From Nitrosomonas marina (lineage in GTDB: Bacteria; Pseudomonadota; Gammaproteobacteria; Burkholderiales; Nitrosomonadaceae), in contig NZ_FOCP01000013.1 in the NCBI RefSeq assembly GCF_900110145.1, positions 1 to 64,000 on the forward strand: a DNA stretch of 64,000 nt, read 5' to 3'. The position numbers were made by a program, and so were the translations under genes. The notes under the pieces are model-generated. The model did not search any database, was not told the DNA's origin, and worked only from the letters and a program-made list of their open reading frames with translations. Positions 55,349 to 64,000 of this stretch are shown here, in pieces. Each line of letters opens with the position of its first letter. Within the stretch, counting starts at the first letter, position 1.

Positions 55349-56571
55349 ATGCTAATCTCCTGTGTTTTATGACCGCGTAAATTTTCTTTAGCTAGTTCGT
55401 TTCTGGGCAAGCGGACAGTAAACTTACTTCCCCGACCAGGCTCAGATTTAACTTCAATACAACCATTCATGGATTGAACGAGAGCGCGCACAATGGCCAG
55501 ACCCAACCCAGTCCCTTCCGGTCGTGTAGTAAAAAAAGGTTCGAACAGCCGATCCTGATGTTCACTGTCTATACCTTCACCATCATCATGAATTGAAAAG
55601 ATAATATGGTCGTTTGTCAGATGACAGTCGAGTACGATTTCGCCATGTTGGAATGATGCCTGAATCGCGTTTTCAACAAGGTTTGTCAGTACGCCACACA
55701 ATGCCTTGCGGTCTGTTACAAGACTGGCGCCCGAACAATGATCATAAAGCTTAAAATATACCCTAGAACGTTTGATTTGCGGCTCGATAACCTGCTGTAA
55801 TTCGACTAGCACACTACTGATTTCAACCAATTCGAACTGCGCCGTTTCACCCTTGACAAAACGCAACATATCGCTTGTCAATTGCTCTAAATGTTTCAGC
55901 CGTTCAATGGTCTTAGTGGCAAATTTCTGCCGCTCCTCTGATGCCAGTGCTTCATTACCCAGATGAGCGGCATATAACAAAGCGGTTGAAAGCGGCGTAC
56001 GCAGCTGATGGGCCAGATTTGCAGCCATCTCTCCCATTGTGGTAAGGCGCTGATTGCGTCTGGCCTGCTCCTGTAAGGCATGTGCATCTGTTATATCATG
56101 GATCAACAGAATACGTCTGCCAACAGAGTCCTCAGGACTGCTTTCAATGCAAATACGGCGCTGTAATGAATCAGTCGCATTGTGGGTAACGAGCCACTCA
56201 TTGGCAATGACGGTAGGCAGCAAACGTTCATGGACGATATCATGCCAGGACAAACCCTCTAAAGGATCGCCCAACAGCAACAGCGCGGCAGGATTCACCT
56301 GGTCGATATACTCATCAGGGTCCAGTGCAACCACGCCACCCGGTAATGCATTCAGCAGTAATGACAGTTTTCGGGATAGGGCGTCTTTCGCTGCCAATTG
56401 CCGATGTAATTCCCCATTGGCCACTGACAATTCATGTGTCAGACGTTCTACCTGTAATTGCAGACCCTGATATACATCTGATAACTGTTCAGAGGCCGTA
56501 TTAAACGCGGCAAATGCAAGTTTCAGCTGCTCCTGATCCGTAACTGTCCGAGATGATTTGGTCGATCTCAT
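55345..56571 (-). CDS. flrB: flagellar sensor histidine kinase FlrB/FleS-like
   Basis: 408 residues. No transmembrane helix is seen, so it is cytoplasmic. An N-terminal helical region with coiled-coil character (~25-70) precedes a PAS domain (LLLNALPGGVVALDPDEYIDQVN, ~70-90). The HisKA domain has the phospho-acceptor H in NLAHQLRTPLSTALLYAAHLG, and the HATPase has NLVENAIQ, DDGEGID and [13 protein letters not shown]. FlrB/FleS kinases signal completion of the MS ring/switch complex to FlrC. It overlaps flrC by four bases (ATGA-type), so the two are translationally coupled. It is divergent from fliF. Confidence 0.94.
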   Translation of the reverse strand: MRSTKSSRTVTDQEQLKLAFAAFNTASEQLSDVYQGLQLQVERLTHELSVANGELHRQLAAKDALSRKLSLLLNALPGGVVALDPDEYIDQVNPAALLLLGDPLEGLSWHDIVHERLLPTVIANEWLVTHNATDSLQRRICIESSPEDSVGRRILLIHDITDAHALQEQARRNQRLTTMGEMAANLAHQLRTPLSTALLYAAHLGNEALASEERQKFATKTIERLKHLEQLTSDMLRFVKGETAQFELVEISSVLVELQQVIEPQIKRSRVYFKLYDHCSGASLVTDRKALCGVLTNLVENAIQASFQHGEIVLDCHLTNDHIIFSIHDDGEGIDSEHQDRLFEPFFTTRPEGTGLGLAIVRALVQSMNGCIEVKSEPGRGSKFTVRLPRNELAKENLRGHKTQEISI

Positions 56572-56886
56572 TTCTTTGTTTGATTGGTATCTGTATTCAA
56601 GAGTTTAATCACAATTATTGATATTGAACCGCAGCATAGCATTAAGGGTATGAACTGTGATGGTTGAAATAAGGCAAGCAAATTTGCTTTATTTGATCAT
56701 TCAATCTAGTTGAGAATTTCTGATAATACATCTGCCAGATTGGTATGCGTTTTGTCCATCATTGAAAGATACGGACCAACCATTGGGAAATCTAGAAGCC
56801 TTACATGTTAATGAACCAGTCAAATCATTAGTAGTGCTTAAAACGAAATCCAAAACAACGAACTGAAAACAGGCAGGAGCAAACTT
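56572..56886. other. divergent control region flrB / fliF
   Basis: 315 bases with no gene. It should hold promoters for both operons. A perfect 14-bp palindrome AAGCAAATTTGCTT lies at 56676-56689. Candidate sigma-54 sites (GG-N10-GC at 56662-56675 and GG-N10-GT at 56742-56755) match only the core pairs and are weak. Confidence 0.45.
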
Positions 56887-58617
56887 GTGGCCACAGTACC
56901 GAACGAAGTCAATGCAACCAAGATACCGAAATCGCAACCAGGTATAACCGCTGTATTAGACAAATTCAATCAATTGCCCAGTCAGAAAAAACTGGGATTC
57001 ATGCTAGCAGCTGCAGCCAGCGTCGCAATCCTCGCCGGGGCATGGATGTGGAGCCAGTCACCTGATTATCGGGTGCTTTATTCAAATATCTCTGATCAGG
57101 ATGGTGCCGACATAATCAGTGCACTGCAACAGGGAAATGTTTCGTATAAATTCTCACATAATGGTGGTGCAATTCTGGTTCCTGCGGATCAGGTACACGA
57201 AGCGCGTATCCGCCTGGCAGGTCAGGGATTGCCAAAAGGCGGTCTGGTTGGTTTCGAACTGATGGAAAACCAGAAATTTGGTATCAGCCAGTTTCTTGAG
57301 CAGGTCAATTATCAACGCGCTCTGGAAGGCGAACTGTCCCGATCCGTGCAATCTCTCTCAGCAGTACAGAGCGCACGCGTCCACTTGGCTATGTCAAAGC
57401 CATCAGTTTTTGCGAGAGAGAGGCAGAAGCCAAGTGTTTCAGTATTGCTGAACCTATATCCGGGCAGAATACTCAGCGAAGAACAGGTCAGTGCCATAAT
57501 TCACCTTGTCTCCAGCAGTGTACCCAGCCTGCCCGTCAACAACGTCACTGTTGTTGATCAGAATGGCAATTTGCTCAGCGGTCAGGAACGTTCTAAAAAC
57601 GAATCAAAATTCGACGCCAAGCAGCTGGAATATATACACGAGCTGGAAAAAAGCTATACACGACGCATCGAGGCCATACTGTCACCAATCACCGGTGCCG
57701 CGAACGTACGCGCCCAGGTTACTGCAGATCTGGATTTTTCCAGAATCGAACGCGCTGAAGAAATCTATCGACCCAATAATCCCGATACCGAAAAAGCATC
57801 GGTACGCAGCAAACAGACTATGGAATCCGTTTCAACCGGTAACAAGATAGACGGTGGCATCCCGGGCGCACTCACCAATCGCCCGCCAGAACCGGCAGCG
57901 GCCCCGATTGAAATAACCGGCGATGAAAATGTCGAAGACAAAAAAACTGATCCGTTGCCAACTGATCAGCGCAAAGAATCAACCATCAATTATGAGGTGG
58001 ATAAAACCGTTCAGCACACGCATCTGCCTACCGGTAATATTAAACGGTTGTCAGCGGCCGTGGTTGTCAATTATCGCAAGCTAATCGACGATGAAGGAAA
58101 CATCAAGCACGCACCGCTATCCACCGAAGAAATTCAGGAAATTACCAGACTGGTAAGAGATGCGATGGGTTTTAATGAAGAACGTGGCGACACGTTAACG
58201 GTTACCAATAATATATTTACCGATTCTGATCACGCATTACAGGGTGCATTATGGAATGATCCTGAAATCATCTCACTGGCCCAGGAAATCGGAAAACAGC
58301 TGTTAATTGCCGCTATAGTTCTATTCTTTTTACTTAAAATTCTTCGGCCTTTTCTCAAATCGCTGGCACACAACCCGGATCAGGAAAAGAAAAAAATCAG
58401 TGAATTGCCAGACAGCACAGCAGCAGCCAATGCATCAGGAAAACCGGTACAACTGGCAGAGGATGGGACACCGATGCTAAAGCAAGATATGCTTTCTGAA
58501 GAATCGGCCAGAAAAGAACTGTTTGACAAAAATCTTATGAAAGCCAAACAGCTGGCGATTGAAGAGCCGGCAGTTGTCGCCAATGTTGTAAAAGAATGGG
58601 TCAATGGCAATGGATGA
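56887..58617 (+). CDS. fliF: flagellar MS-ring protein FliF
   Basis: 576 residues, GTG start with AGGAG ten bases upstream. The N-terminal transmembrane helix (KLGFMLAAAASVAILAGAWMW, ~36-56) is followed by the conserved periplasmic body: YRVLYSNISDQDGADIISAL, the GLVGFELMENQKFGISQFLEQVNYQRALEGELSRS segment (quoted in part) and ARVHLAMSKPSVFARERQ, then SSVPSLPVNNVTVVDQNG. A Pro- and Gln-rich variable region precedes the second helix (LLIAAIVLFFLLKILRPF, ~470). The C-terminal tail binds FliG. FliF is the first ring of the basal body. It overlaps fliG by 14 bases, as is usual in this operon. Confidence 0.96.
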   Translation: MATVPNEVNATKIPKSQPGITAVLDKFNQLPSQKKLGFMLAAAASVAILAGAWMWSQSPDYRVLYSNISDQDGADIISALQQGNVSYKFSHNGGAILVPADQVHEARIRLAGQGLPKGGLVGFELMENQKFGISQFLEQVNYQRALEGELSRSVQSLSAVQSARVHLAMSKPSVFARERQKPSVSVLLNLYPGRILSEEQVSAIIHLVSSSVPSLPVNNVTVVDQNGNLLSGQERSKNESKFDAKQLEYIHELEKSYTRRIEAILSPITGAANVRAQVTADLDFSRIERAEEIYRPNNPDTEKASVRSKQTMESVSTGNKIDGGIPGALTNRPPEPAAAPIEITGDENVEDKKTDPLPTDQRKESTINYEVDKTVQHTHLPTGNIKRLSAAVVVNYRKLIDDEGNIKHAPLSTEEIQEITRLVRDAMGFNEERGDTLTVTNNIFTDSDHALQGALWNDPEIISLAQEIGKQLLIAAIVLFFLLKILRPFLKSLAHNPDQEKKKISELPDSTAAANASGKPVQLAEDGTPMLKQDMLSEESARKELFDKNLMKAKQLAIEEPAVVANVVKEWVNGNG

Positions 58618-59605
58618 ATCAGGTTTAAAAAAGAGTGCGATATTGCTGATGTCGCTTGGGGAAAACGAGGCAGCTTCGGTCTTCAAATTTTTATCCCCCA
58701 AAGAAGTGCAAAAACTTGGTAGCGCCATGTCCAGCCTGAATAATATCACTCAAAGTGAGATTGAGAGTGTAATTGATGAATTTAATAGACAGGCCAATGG
58801 CAAGACAGCATTAGGTCAGGGTGCAAGTGATTACATTCGCAAGGTACTGACAAATGCCTTGGGTGACGAAAAAGCAGCCAATCTGATCGATCGGATATTG
58901 CACGGCGGAGATACTAGCGGCATTGAAGGGTTGAAGTGGATGGATGCGCCTTCCGTCGTAGAGCTTATCAAAAATGAGCACCCACAGATTATCGCTACAA
59001 TCCTTGTTCATCTTGAGCGTGATCATGCCAGCGAAATACTCAGTCTTTTTTCAGAACGACTGCGCAATGATACATTGCTGCGGATTGCAACACTGGACAG
59101 TATTCAACCCGATGCACTGCGGGAGCTCAACGATGTGCTGACAAAATTACTGTCTGGCAGTAATAACATACGGAAAGCGCCTATGGGTGGTGTCCGTGCC
59201 GCAGCTGAGATACTTAACTTTGTACCAACAGTACAGGAATCCAGTGTCATCGATAATATCAGACAATATGATGAGGAATTGGCGCAGCAGATTATGGATG
59301 AAATGTTTGTGTTCGATAATCTTGTGGATATTGACGATCAGGGTATTCAACTGCTGCTCAGGGAGGTTCAGTCGGATTCTCTGGTGGTTGCCCTGAAAGG
59401 TGCGCAAGAAGATATTCGCAATAAGATTTTCAAAAATATGTCTAAACGGGCAGTAGAATCACTGAAGGAAGATATAGAAAGCAAAGGCCCCGTCCGCGTA
59501 TCCGAAGTCGAAGCGGAACAAAAAGAAATACTCAAGGTATTACGCCAACTGGCCGAGAGCGGTCAGATTGCTTTGGGTGGCAAAGGCGATGACAGTTATG
59601 TATAA
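58604..59605 (+). CDS. fliG: flagellar motor switch protein FliG
   Basis: 333 residues, full family length. The N-terminal domain that binds FliF starts KKSAILLMSLGENEAASVFKFL. The middle domain carries EHPQIIATILVHLERDHASEIL, the EHPQ motif. The C-terminal torque domain has the charged stator-facing helix, RKAPMGGVRAAAEILNFVP, and LDIDDQGIQLLLREV-like and NKIFKNMSKRAVE segments. It couples to MotAB and the FliM ring. The start at 58604 overlaps fliF; a second Met two codons later (58610) is also possible. Confidence 0.96.
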   Translation: MAMDESGLKKSAILLMSLGENEAASVFKFLSPKEVQKLGSAMSSLNNITQSEIESVIDEFNRQANGKTALGQGASDYIRKVLTNALGDEKAANLIDRILHGGDTSGIEGLKWMDAPSVVELIKNEHPQIIATILVHLERDHASEILSLFSERLRNDTLLRIATLDSIQPDALRELNDVLTKLLSGSNNIRKAPMGGVRAAAEILNFVPTVQESSVIDNIRQYDEELAQQIMDEMFVFDNLVDIDDQGIQLLLREVQSDSLVVALKGAQEDIRNKIFKNMSKRAVESLKEDIESKGPVRVSEVEAEQKEILKVLRQLAESGQIALGGKGDDSYV

Positions 59606-59710
59606 CATATGGCGCAACACAATATACCGACTGCCAAAGGCCCTACGTAGAGATGTTTTTTTTGTTAAGAATCAAGGCTACCATCAAAAACTCAACTCAG
59701 AACCTTACAG

Positions 59711-60424
59711 ATGACTATCACGACGGTAATACCTAAAGCGAAACTGACATCCTGCGAGCGTTGGAAGCTGAATTCCTTTGACATGCCCAAAACAGAAATA
59801 CCTGCAGACCACGCTCAATCTGATGATTCAGCCTGCAATGCTACAACGCCTGTCGATACAAAAGAAATAGAATCTATAATCCAAACAGCCAAAGAAGATG
59901 GACTCAAACAAGGCTATGATGAAGGATATAAGAATGGTATTGAAGAAGGCAGTAATAAGGGTTACCTGGAAGGCAAGCAGCAAGGCGAATCGGAAATCAA
60001 GGCTGAACTCAGTCAAGTCAATTCAGTATTCAGCAACCTGAATCAGCAGATCCGATCTATTGAACAACATGTTGCACAAGATATGCTGACACTTGCGATC
60101 AGTCTCGCCAAAAAAATGATCACAGAGGCACTAAAGATACATCCTGAACTGATCCTGCCGGTTGTTCAGGAAGCTGCCAGTCAGCTTTCCGGTTCCGAAC
60201 ATGGCGTGCAGATTTTCCTCCATCCCGACGATGCCGAAATCATTCGCCGATACCAGAACGAACAGTCGGTGCAGGCTCACTGGATAATTCATGAAGATAC
60301 ACAACAGGAACGAGGCGGCTGCCGTTTAGAGGCAGGCGGTAGTCAGATTGATGCCGGCATGGGAACACGGTGGCACCGTGTACTGGCAGCTATTGGTCAG
60401 AATAATGACTGGATCGATAATTAA
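59711..60424 (+). CDS. fliH: flagellar assembly/export protein FliH
   Basis: 237 residues. The N-terminal variable part is followed by a glycine-rich repeat region ([29 protein letters not shown], quoted here in 19-residue part [19 protein letters not shown]) typical of the FliH coiled coil. The C-terminal region ([21 protein letters not shown]... [22 protein letters not shown], shortened) matches the FliH/YscL family. FliH is the negative regulator that binds FliI and holds it at the export gate. A second Met 23 codons in ([10 protein letters not shown]) could also be the start. It lies 105 bases after fliG. Confidence 0.93.
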   Translation: MTITTVIPKAKLTSCERWKLNSFDMPKTEIPADHAQSDDSACNATTPVDTKEIESIIQTAKEDGLKQGYDEGYKNGIEEGSNKGYLEGKQQGESEIKAELSQVNSVFSNLNQQIRSIEQHVAQDMLTLAISLAKKMITEALKIHPELILPVVQEAASQLSGSEHGVQIFLHPDDAEIIRRYQNEQSVQAHWIIHEDTQQERGGCRLEAGGSQIDAGMGTRWHRVLAAIGQNNDWIDN

Positions 60425-60431
60425 TTTTCAA

Positions 60432-61841
60432 ATGCACAACCATCATGAAAACTGGCGTAACTATTTGGATAATTGCAACCAGCTTATCTCAGCATCAGAA
60501 CCGGTTGTAACAAATGGTACTATTACACGCGTTACCGGTCTGGTTATGGAAGCGGCCGGACTTAAACTGCCTATCGGCAGCAGTTGCACTATTTTTTTGT
60601 CCAATGGTAACAATGTATCTGCAGAAGTTGTTGGTTTCTCAAATGAACGCCTTTATTTAATGCCAACCAGTGAAATTTTTGGGCTGGCACCCGGCGCAAA
60701 AGTAATGCCGGCGGAAATGCTCGCAGAAGCGCCAAAAATTGGAATGAAGCAGCATCCGCGAAGACGTGCGACAGACCAGGCAAAGCATGTTAAGGTCGGT
60801 GAAGGATTGCTTGGACGCGTTTTGAATGGACTCGGCGAACCGCTTGATCACCTGGGGTTAATAACAGCAGAAAAAAGCGTCCCTCTTTACAGCAGGCCGT
60901 ACAATCCGTTGGAACGAGCACCGGTTTCCCATCCACTGGACGTAGGCGTGCGTGCAATCAATACTTTGCTGACTGTTGGCCGGGGACAGCGCATGGGTCT
61001 TTTTGCCGGCAGCGGTGTTGGCAAAAGCGTACTTTTGGGGATGATGGCGCGCTACACCGCTGCTGACGTCATAGTTGTCGGTTTGATTGGGGAACGTGGA
61101 CGAGAGGTAAAGGAGTTCATTGAGAATATACTGGGAAACGAAGGATTATCACGCTCAGTCGTCATTGCGGCGCCTGCTGATACATCGCCACTGATACGAC
61201 TTCAGGGTGCGGCCTATGCTACTGCAATCGCGGAATTTTTCCGTGATGAAGGTAAACATGTGTTACTGATCATGGATTCACTGACACGCTATGCCATGGC
61301 ACAAAGAGAAATTTCACTGGCCATCGGTGAGCCACCGGCTACAAAAGGATATCCGCCATCAGTATTTGCACGATTGCCGCAACTTGTCGAACGTGCCGGT
61401 AATGGTAAACATAACAGCGGTTCCATTACCGCCTTTTACACTGTATTAACCGAAGGAGACGATCATAATGATCCGATTGCCGACAGTGCGCGCGCCATTT
61501 TAGACGGACATATTGTTCTATCACGCCGAATAGCGGAATCCGGTCATTACCCGGCAATCGATATTGAAGCATCCATCAGTCGTGTCATGGCCGGCATTGT
61601 ATCGTCAGAGCATCTCGAAGCAGCGAGAAAATTCAAAAGCATTTATTCGCATTACCAACGTAACCATGACTTGATCAGTGTCGGTGCCTATGTATCAGGT
61701 TCCGATCCACTGTTGGATCGCGCAATTAAAATTTATCCGGCCCTTAGCCATTTTCTCCAGCAAGGCATGACGCAACAGGAAAATTATGGTAACAGCATCA
61801 ACAATCTGTTTTCACTGCTCAATCATCAGGACAGTCAATAA
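60432..61841 (+). CDS. fliI: flagellum-specific ATP synthase FliI
   Basis: 469 residues from the ATG at 60432, seven bases after fliH; an in-frame ATG at 60405 would overlap fliH. F1-beta-like ATPase motifs: Walker [16 protein letters not shown] (~190), [12 protein letters not shown], Walker [21 protein letters not shown] (divided in family as MDSLTRxAMAQRE), [21 protein letters not shown], and [10 protein letters not shown]. FliI hydrolyses ATP at the type III export gate and releases chaperoned cargo. It follows fliH and precedes fliJ in the canonical order. Confidence 0.96.
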   Translation: MHNHHENWRNYLDNCNQLISASEPVVTNGTITRVTGLVMEAAGLKLPIGSSCTIFLSNGNNVSAEVVGFSNERLYLMPTSEIFGLAPGAKVMPAEMLAEAPKIGMKQHPRRRATDQAKHVKVGEGLLGRVLNGLGEPLDHLGLITAEKSVPLYSRPYNPLERAPVSHPLDVGVRAINTLLTVGRGQRMGLFAGSGVGKSVLLGMMARYTAADVIVVGLIGERGREVKEFIENILGNEGLSRSVVIAAPADTSPLIRLQGAAYATAIAEFFRDEGKHVLLIMDSLTRYAMAQREISLAIGEPPATKGYPPSVFARLPQLVERAGNGKHNSGSITAFYTVLTEGDDHNDPIADSARAILDGHIVLSRRIAESGHYPAIDIEASISRVMAGIVSSEHLEAARKFKSIYSHYQRNHDLISVGAYVSGSDPLLDRAIKIYPALSHFLQQGMTQQENYGNSINNLFSLLNHQDSQ

Positions 61842-61856
61842 CATATCGAATCAAAC

Positions 61857-62312
61857 ATGTCGAACCTGAGGCCTTTAAAAAAACTGCTCGAGCTTGCACA
61901 AAAAAAAAGTGACGATTCGGCCAGACAATTAGGCAGACTGAATTTTCAGCATAAGGAGGCTGAGAAAAAACTAAATCTGCTATTACAGTACCGACAAAGC
62001 TATCAGGATCGCCTACAGAATGCAGCTCGAAATGGCATCGGGCATGTTGAGTGGCAGAATTTCGTGACGTTTATGAATAAACTAGACAACGCCATTTCTG
62101 AACAGCAGCTTGCAGTGAAACATACAGAAACCAATTGTCAGACCGGTAGTAATACTTATCAATCCTGCCAGCGCAAACTCAACGCTTATTCTGCGTTGGC
62201 TCATCGTCACGAGGAATCAGAAAAGGCACAACAAAAAATGACAGAACAGAAAATTCTGGATGAATTTACCGCCAACCGTGTCGCTCGCGACAATGTGGAC
62301 ACCACCAAATAA
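61857..62312 (+). CDS. fliJ: flagellar export chaperone FliJ
   Basis: 151 residues, a nearly continuous coiled coil with heptads (LGRLNFQHKEAEKKLNLLLQYRQSYQDRLQ, quoted here as its first 19: LGRLNFQHKEAEKKLNLLL). Charge pattern, length and position between fliI and fliK identify it; the family has low sequence identity. It stabilises and connects the FliH-FliI complex with FlhA. It starts 15 bases after fliI. Confidence 0.9.
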   Translation: MSNLRPLKKLLELAQKKSDDSARQLGRLNFQHKEAEKKLNLLLQYRQSYQDRLQNAARNGIGHVEWQNFVTFMNKLDNAISEQQLAVKHTETNCQTGSNTYQSCQRKLNAYSALAHRHEESEKAQQKMTEQKILDEFTANRVARDNVDTTK

Positions 62313-62391
62313 AAACGAAAGATTATTCGCTGCTGGCACGAATGTTGCTTATATACATAAAAGGCATTAACTATTTAAAACGAGAACAACT

Positions 62392-63789
62392 ATGTTGAAT
62401 TCACCCCTTCCCTTACCAATACAAATTCAAACAAAACAGCCAGTTATTCACAATACCAATTTAACGCATCCCGGTGAGCCGAGGAAAGCTGAAGGAGCTC
62501 CGTTTGACAAGGTTCTGGAGCGTGAAGTCGCACAAAAAAGACAAGCAACATCAACCGACAGCGACACAAAAAATACAAACAACACCAAAACAGAATCAAC
62601 CAGCAGCAAAAAAGACAAAACCAGTACACCCAGTACAAGTGATGCATCCTATAACGAAAAAAACTCAACTGAATCTTCTTCAGTTCAAACAGAATCAAGT
62701 AGCGAGCATGAATCAGGGCAAAAGAACGAAACAGTTGAAAACGGACCAACTTCAGATAATTCCAGCATTGCTCTTGCGCAGTTGCCTCGACCAGTTTCTG
62801 GAACGGCGCTACCTACTGATCAACCCGATATACATGCAAATGTCACTAGTCTGAAACAGACATCTGGCATGGCTTCAGTGCACTTGACGGCTCAATCGGA
62901 AACATCGCAGCAAATTATGCAAAACCTTTTGCCAGATCAAAATCCATGGCAATCTTCACATGCGGATAGTTTTACCGATATTGACAAAAGTTTGCCGCTT
63001 CTAAACAGTCATGCCCATGGTTTAATTGGTGGTAACAATTTAAATAAAACAGTTAACCTGTCAAACACAGCTAAAAACGACAGCATGTCACAGTTTTTTT
63101 CTACGGACATTAAACAAGGCCTGATTGAAAATAAAGAATTATGGCAGTTTTTGCATGCGGCAAATTTTGCCGATAACGAAAAAACCACGGAATTTTCCCT
63201 GGATACCGGTAAAGATTTTTTAGCTCGGTTTAATGAATTCGGCGCAATGATACAAACAGATTCCGATATTTTATTCCAATCCGGATTAAATCATTCGTCA
63301 CAAATGTTTTCTCAAACTGCTTCTCAAGCAACAGTTTCGCAGAATATCGATCTTGACGTTCAAATCGGGCAGCCCAAGTGGAATGGAGAATTCGCCCAAA
63401 AAATTGTTTGGCTTGCTAATCAGCAAAACCAATTTGCCGAACTCCGCCTGAATCCCGCACATCTGGGTCCTGTTGAAATCATGTTAAGCCTAACCAACGA
63501 CAATGGAACCCAGGCATCGGCCCAATTTGTATCACCACATCTGGCAGTACGCGAAGCAATAGAAGCCGCTTTGCCAAGATTACGTGAATTAATGGCCGAA
63601 AGCGGCATTCAGCTTGGTGATGTAATGGTTGGTGCCGAATCGTTTCAGCAGCAGGAGAAAAATGAGCAGCATGCACGCCATACGAACGATGGAACAGGCC
63701 TGATTAACGCACAAAATTTTTCTGACACAACGTCGGAAGAAGTGATTTCGTCAGGAAAACGCAGCGGAATTGTCAATACATTTGCTTAA
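62392..63789 (+). CDS. fliK: flagellar hook-length control protein FliK
   Basis: 465 residues. The N-terminal ~330 residues are Gln/Ser/Thr-rich and of low complexity (SSKKDKTSTPSTSDASYNE), the flexible ruler part. The C-terminal ~100 residues hold the conserved FliK domain: WNGEFAQKIVWLANQQN, AELRLNPAHLGPVEIMLSL, QFVSPHLAVREAIEAALPRLRELMAESGIQLGDVMV (shortened). This part contacts FlhB and switches export from hook to filament. The operon order fliF-G-H-I-J-K ends here in the window. Confidence 0.93.
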   Translation: MLNSPLPLPIQIQTKQPVIHNTNLTHPGEPRKAEGAPFDKVLEREVAQKRQATSTDSDTKNTNNTKTESTSSKKDKTSTPSTSDASYNEKNSTESSSVQTESSSEHESGQKNETVENGPTSDNSSIALAQLPRPVSGTALPTDQPDIHANVTSLKQTSGMASVHLTAQSETSQQIMQNLLPDQNPWQSSHADSFTDIDKSLPLLNSHAHGLIGGNNLNKTVNLSNTAKNDSMSQFFSTDIKQGLIENKELWQFLHAANFADNEKTTEFSLDTGKDFLARFNEFGAMIQTDSDILFQSGLNHSSQMFSQTASQATVSQNIDLDVQIGQPKWNGEFAQKIVWLANQQNQFAELRLNPAHLGPVEIMLSLTNDNGTQASAQFVSPHLAVREAIEAALPRLRELMAESGIQLGDVMVGAESFQQQEKNEQHARHTNDGTGLINAQNFSDTTSEEVISSGKRSGIVNTFA

Positions 63790-63796
63790 CATGGCA

Positions 63797-63817
63797 ATCG
63801 ATAATGAGATTATCGAT
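63797..63817. repeat. palindrome after fliK
   Basis: ATCGATAAT-GAG-ATTATCGAT forms a perfect 9-bp stem with a three-base loop, eight bases after the fliK stop. There is no T-run after it, so it is not a standard terminator. It lies between fliK and the convergent partial gene and could act as a weak terminator or protein site. Confidence 0.4.
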
Positions 63818-63856
63818 CACAAATATACATTGATTTTAAAAAGAAACAGAAAAATC

Positions 63857-64000
63857 TTAAAACTGTGTACTAAAGGCAAAAACGCCACCTTCTGCAGTCT
63901 GCACTACAAAACCTTCAGGAATGCGCTGAGGGCGTGACAAAATGGCGCTGCCGTCCGTCGCTGCCCGCGCCAGAACAACGCCATCATAATTTCTCAGGAT
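63857..64000 (-). CDS. partial gene, C-terminal 47 residues only
   Basis: On the minus strand an open frame runs in from beyond the window edge and ends at TAA (63857-63859). The last residues are ILRNYDGVVLARAATDGSA and so on, ending FAFSTQF. The codon usage looks genuine and the frame is clean, but the fragment is too short to assign a family. It converges with fliK. Confidence 0.5.
   Translation of the reverse strand: MLRNYDGVVLARAATDGSAILSRPQRIPEGFVVQTAEGGVFAFSTQF

Noticed and set aside
56662..56756. Possible sigma-54 promoters upstream of fliF
   Set aside because: Two GG-N10-G(C/T) matches exist, but the flanking consensus TGGCAC and TTGCA is poor in both, so they are not called.

Overview
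The window looks like part of a betaproteobacterial chromosome, most likely Nitrosomonadaceae (Nitrosomonas-like). This is inferred from the flagellar gene order, the PEP-CTERM style protein and the general gene style; no rRNA is present to confirm it. Two kinds of DNA meet near position 14000. Bases 1 to about 13900 are visibly AT-rich, gene-sparse and full of orphan genes. The rest is a denser, more GC-balanced backbone of housekeeping, signalling and flagellar genes.

Region 1-13900 is an accessory island. It holds an HNH nuclease fused to a HIT domain. Next comes a one-helix membrane protein followed by a queuosine-salvage (DUF2419) enzyme. A translationally coupled nucleotidyltransferase/DUF262 pair and a serine recombinase with its own dyad site follow. 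Then there is an orphan protein, a membrane protein with three 29-residue charged repeats, and a small secreted protein beside a PEP-CTERM-like protein. A mini-element of AlpA, a small ORF and an HUH-type Rep protein closes the coding part. Remnants of IS3 and IS256 transposases, a strong bidirectional terminator and a short tRNA-Ser-3'-end-like sequence lie near the right boundary. The NTase/DUF262 module and the HNH-HIT fusion are the best candidates for little-described defence functions.

Region 14000-28400 is signalling. It carries a MASE1/CHASE/PAS hybrid histidine kinase with receiver and Hpt domains, an orphan two-receiver protein, a K+ channel with two TrkA-N domains plus its usual small membrane partner, a giant CheB-CheR-PAS-GGDEF-EAL fusion, and a GAF-HD-GYP protein. 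Together they suggest dense c-di-GMP control. A close paralogue of the HD-GYP gene sits at 52340-53491, next to the flagellar genes.

Region 28600-53500 is mixed. It contains a HepT/MntA toxin-antitoxin pair whose antitoxin has lost its catalytic motif, an MFS transporter, tRNA-Val(GAC), a histone-deacetylase-family hydrolase, and an AMP-phosphorylase-like/PRPP-synthetase operon. It continues with an Slp lipoprotein, small secreted proteins, pgsA, uvrC, a tautomerase, a family 5 uracil-DNA glycosylase, tamA-tamB, a Ycf46-like AAA ATPase, umuDC and a DAACS symporter.

Region 53578-63789 is flagellar. fliE and the flrC/flrB (fleR/fleS-like) sigma-54 regulatory pair are on the minus strand. They diverge from the fliF-fliG-fliH-fliI-fliJ-fliK operon. 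A partial gene on the minus strand runs off the right end.
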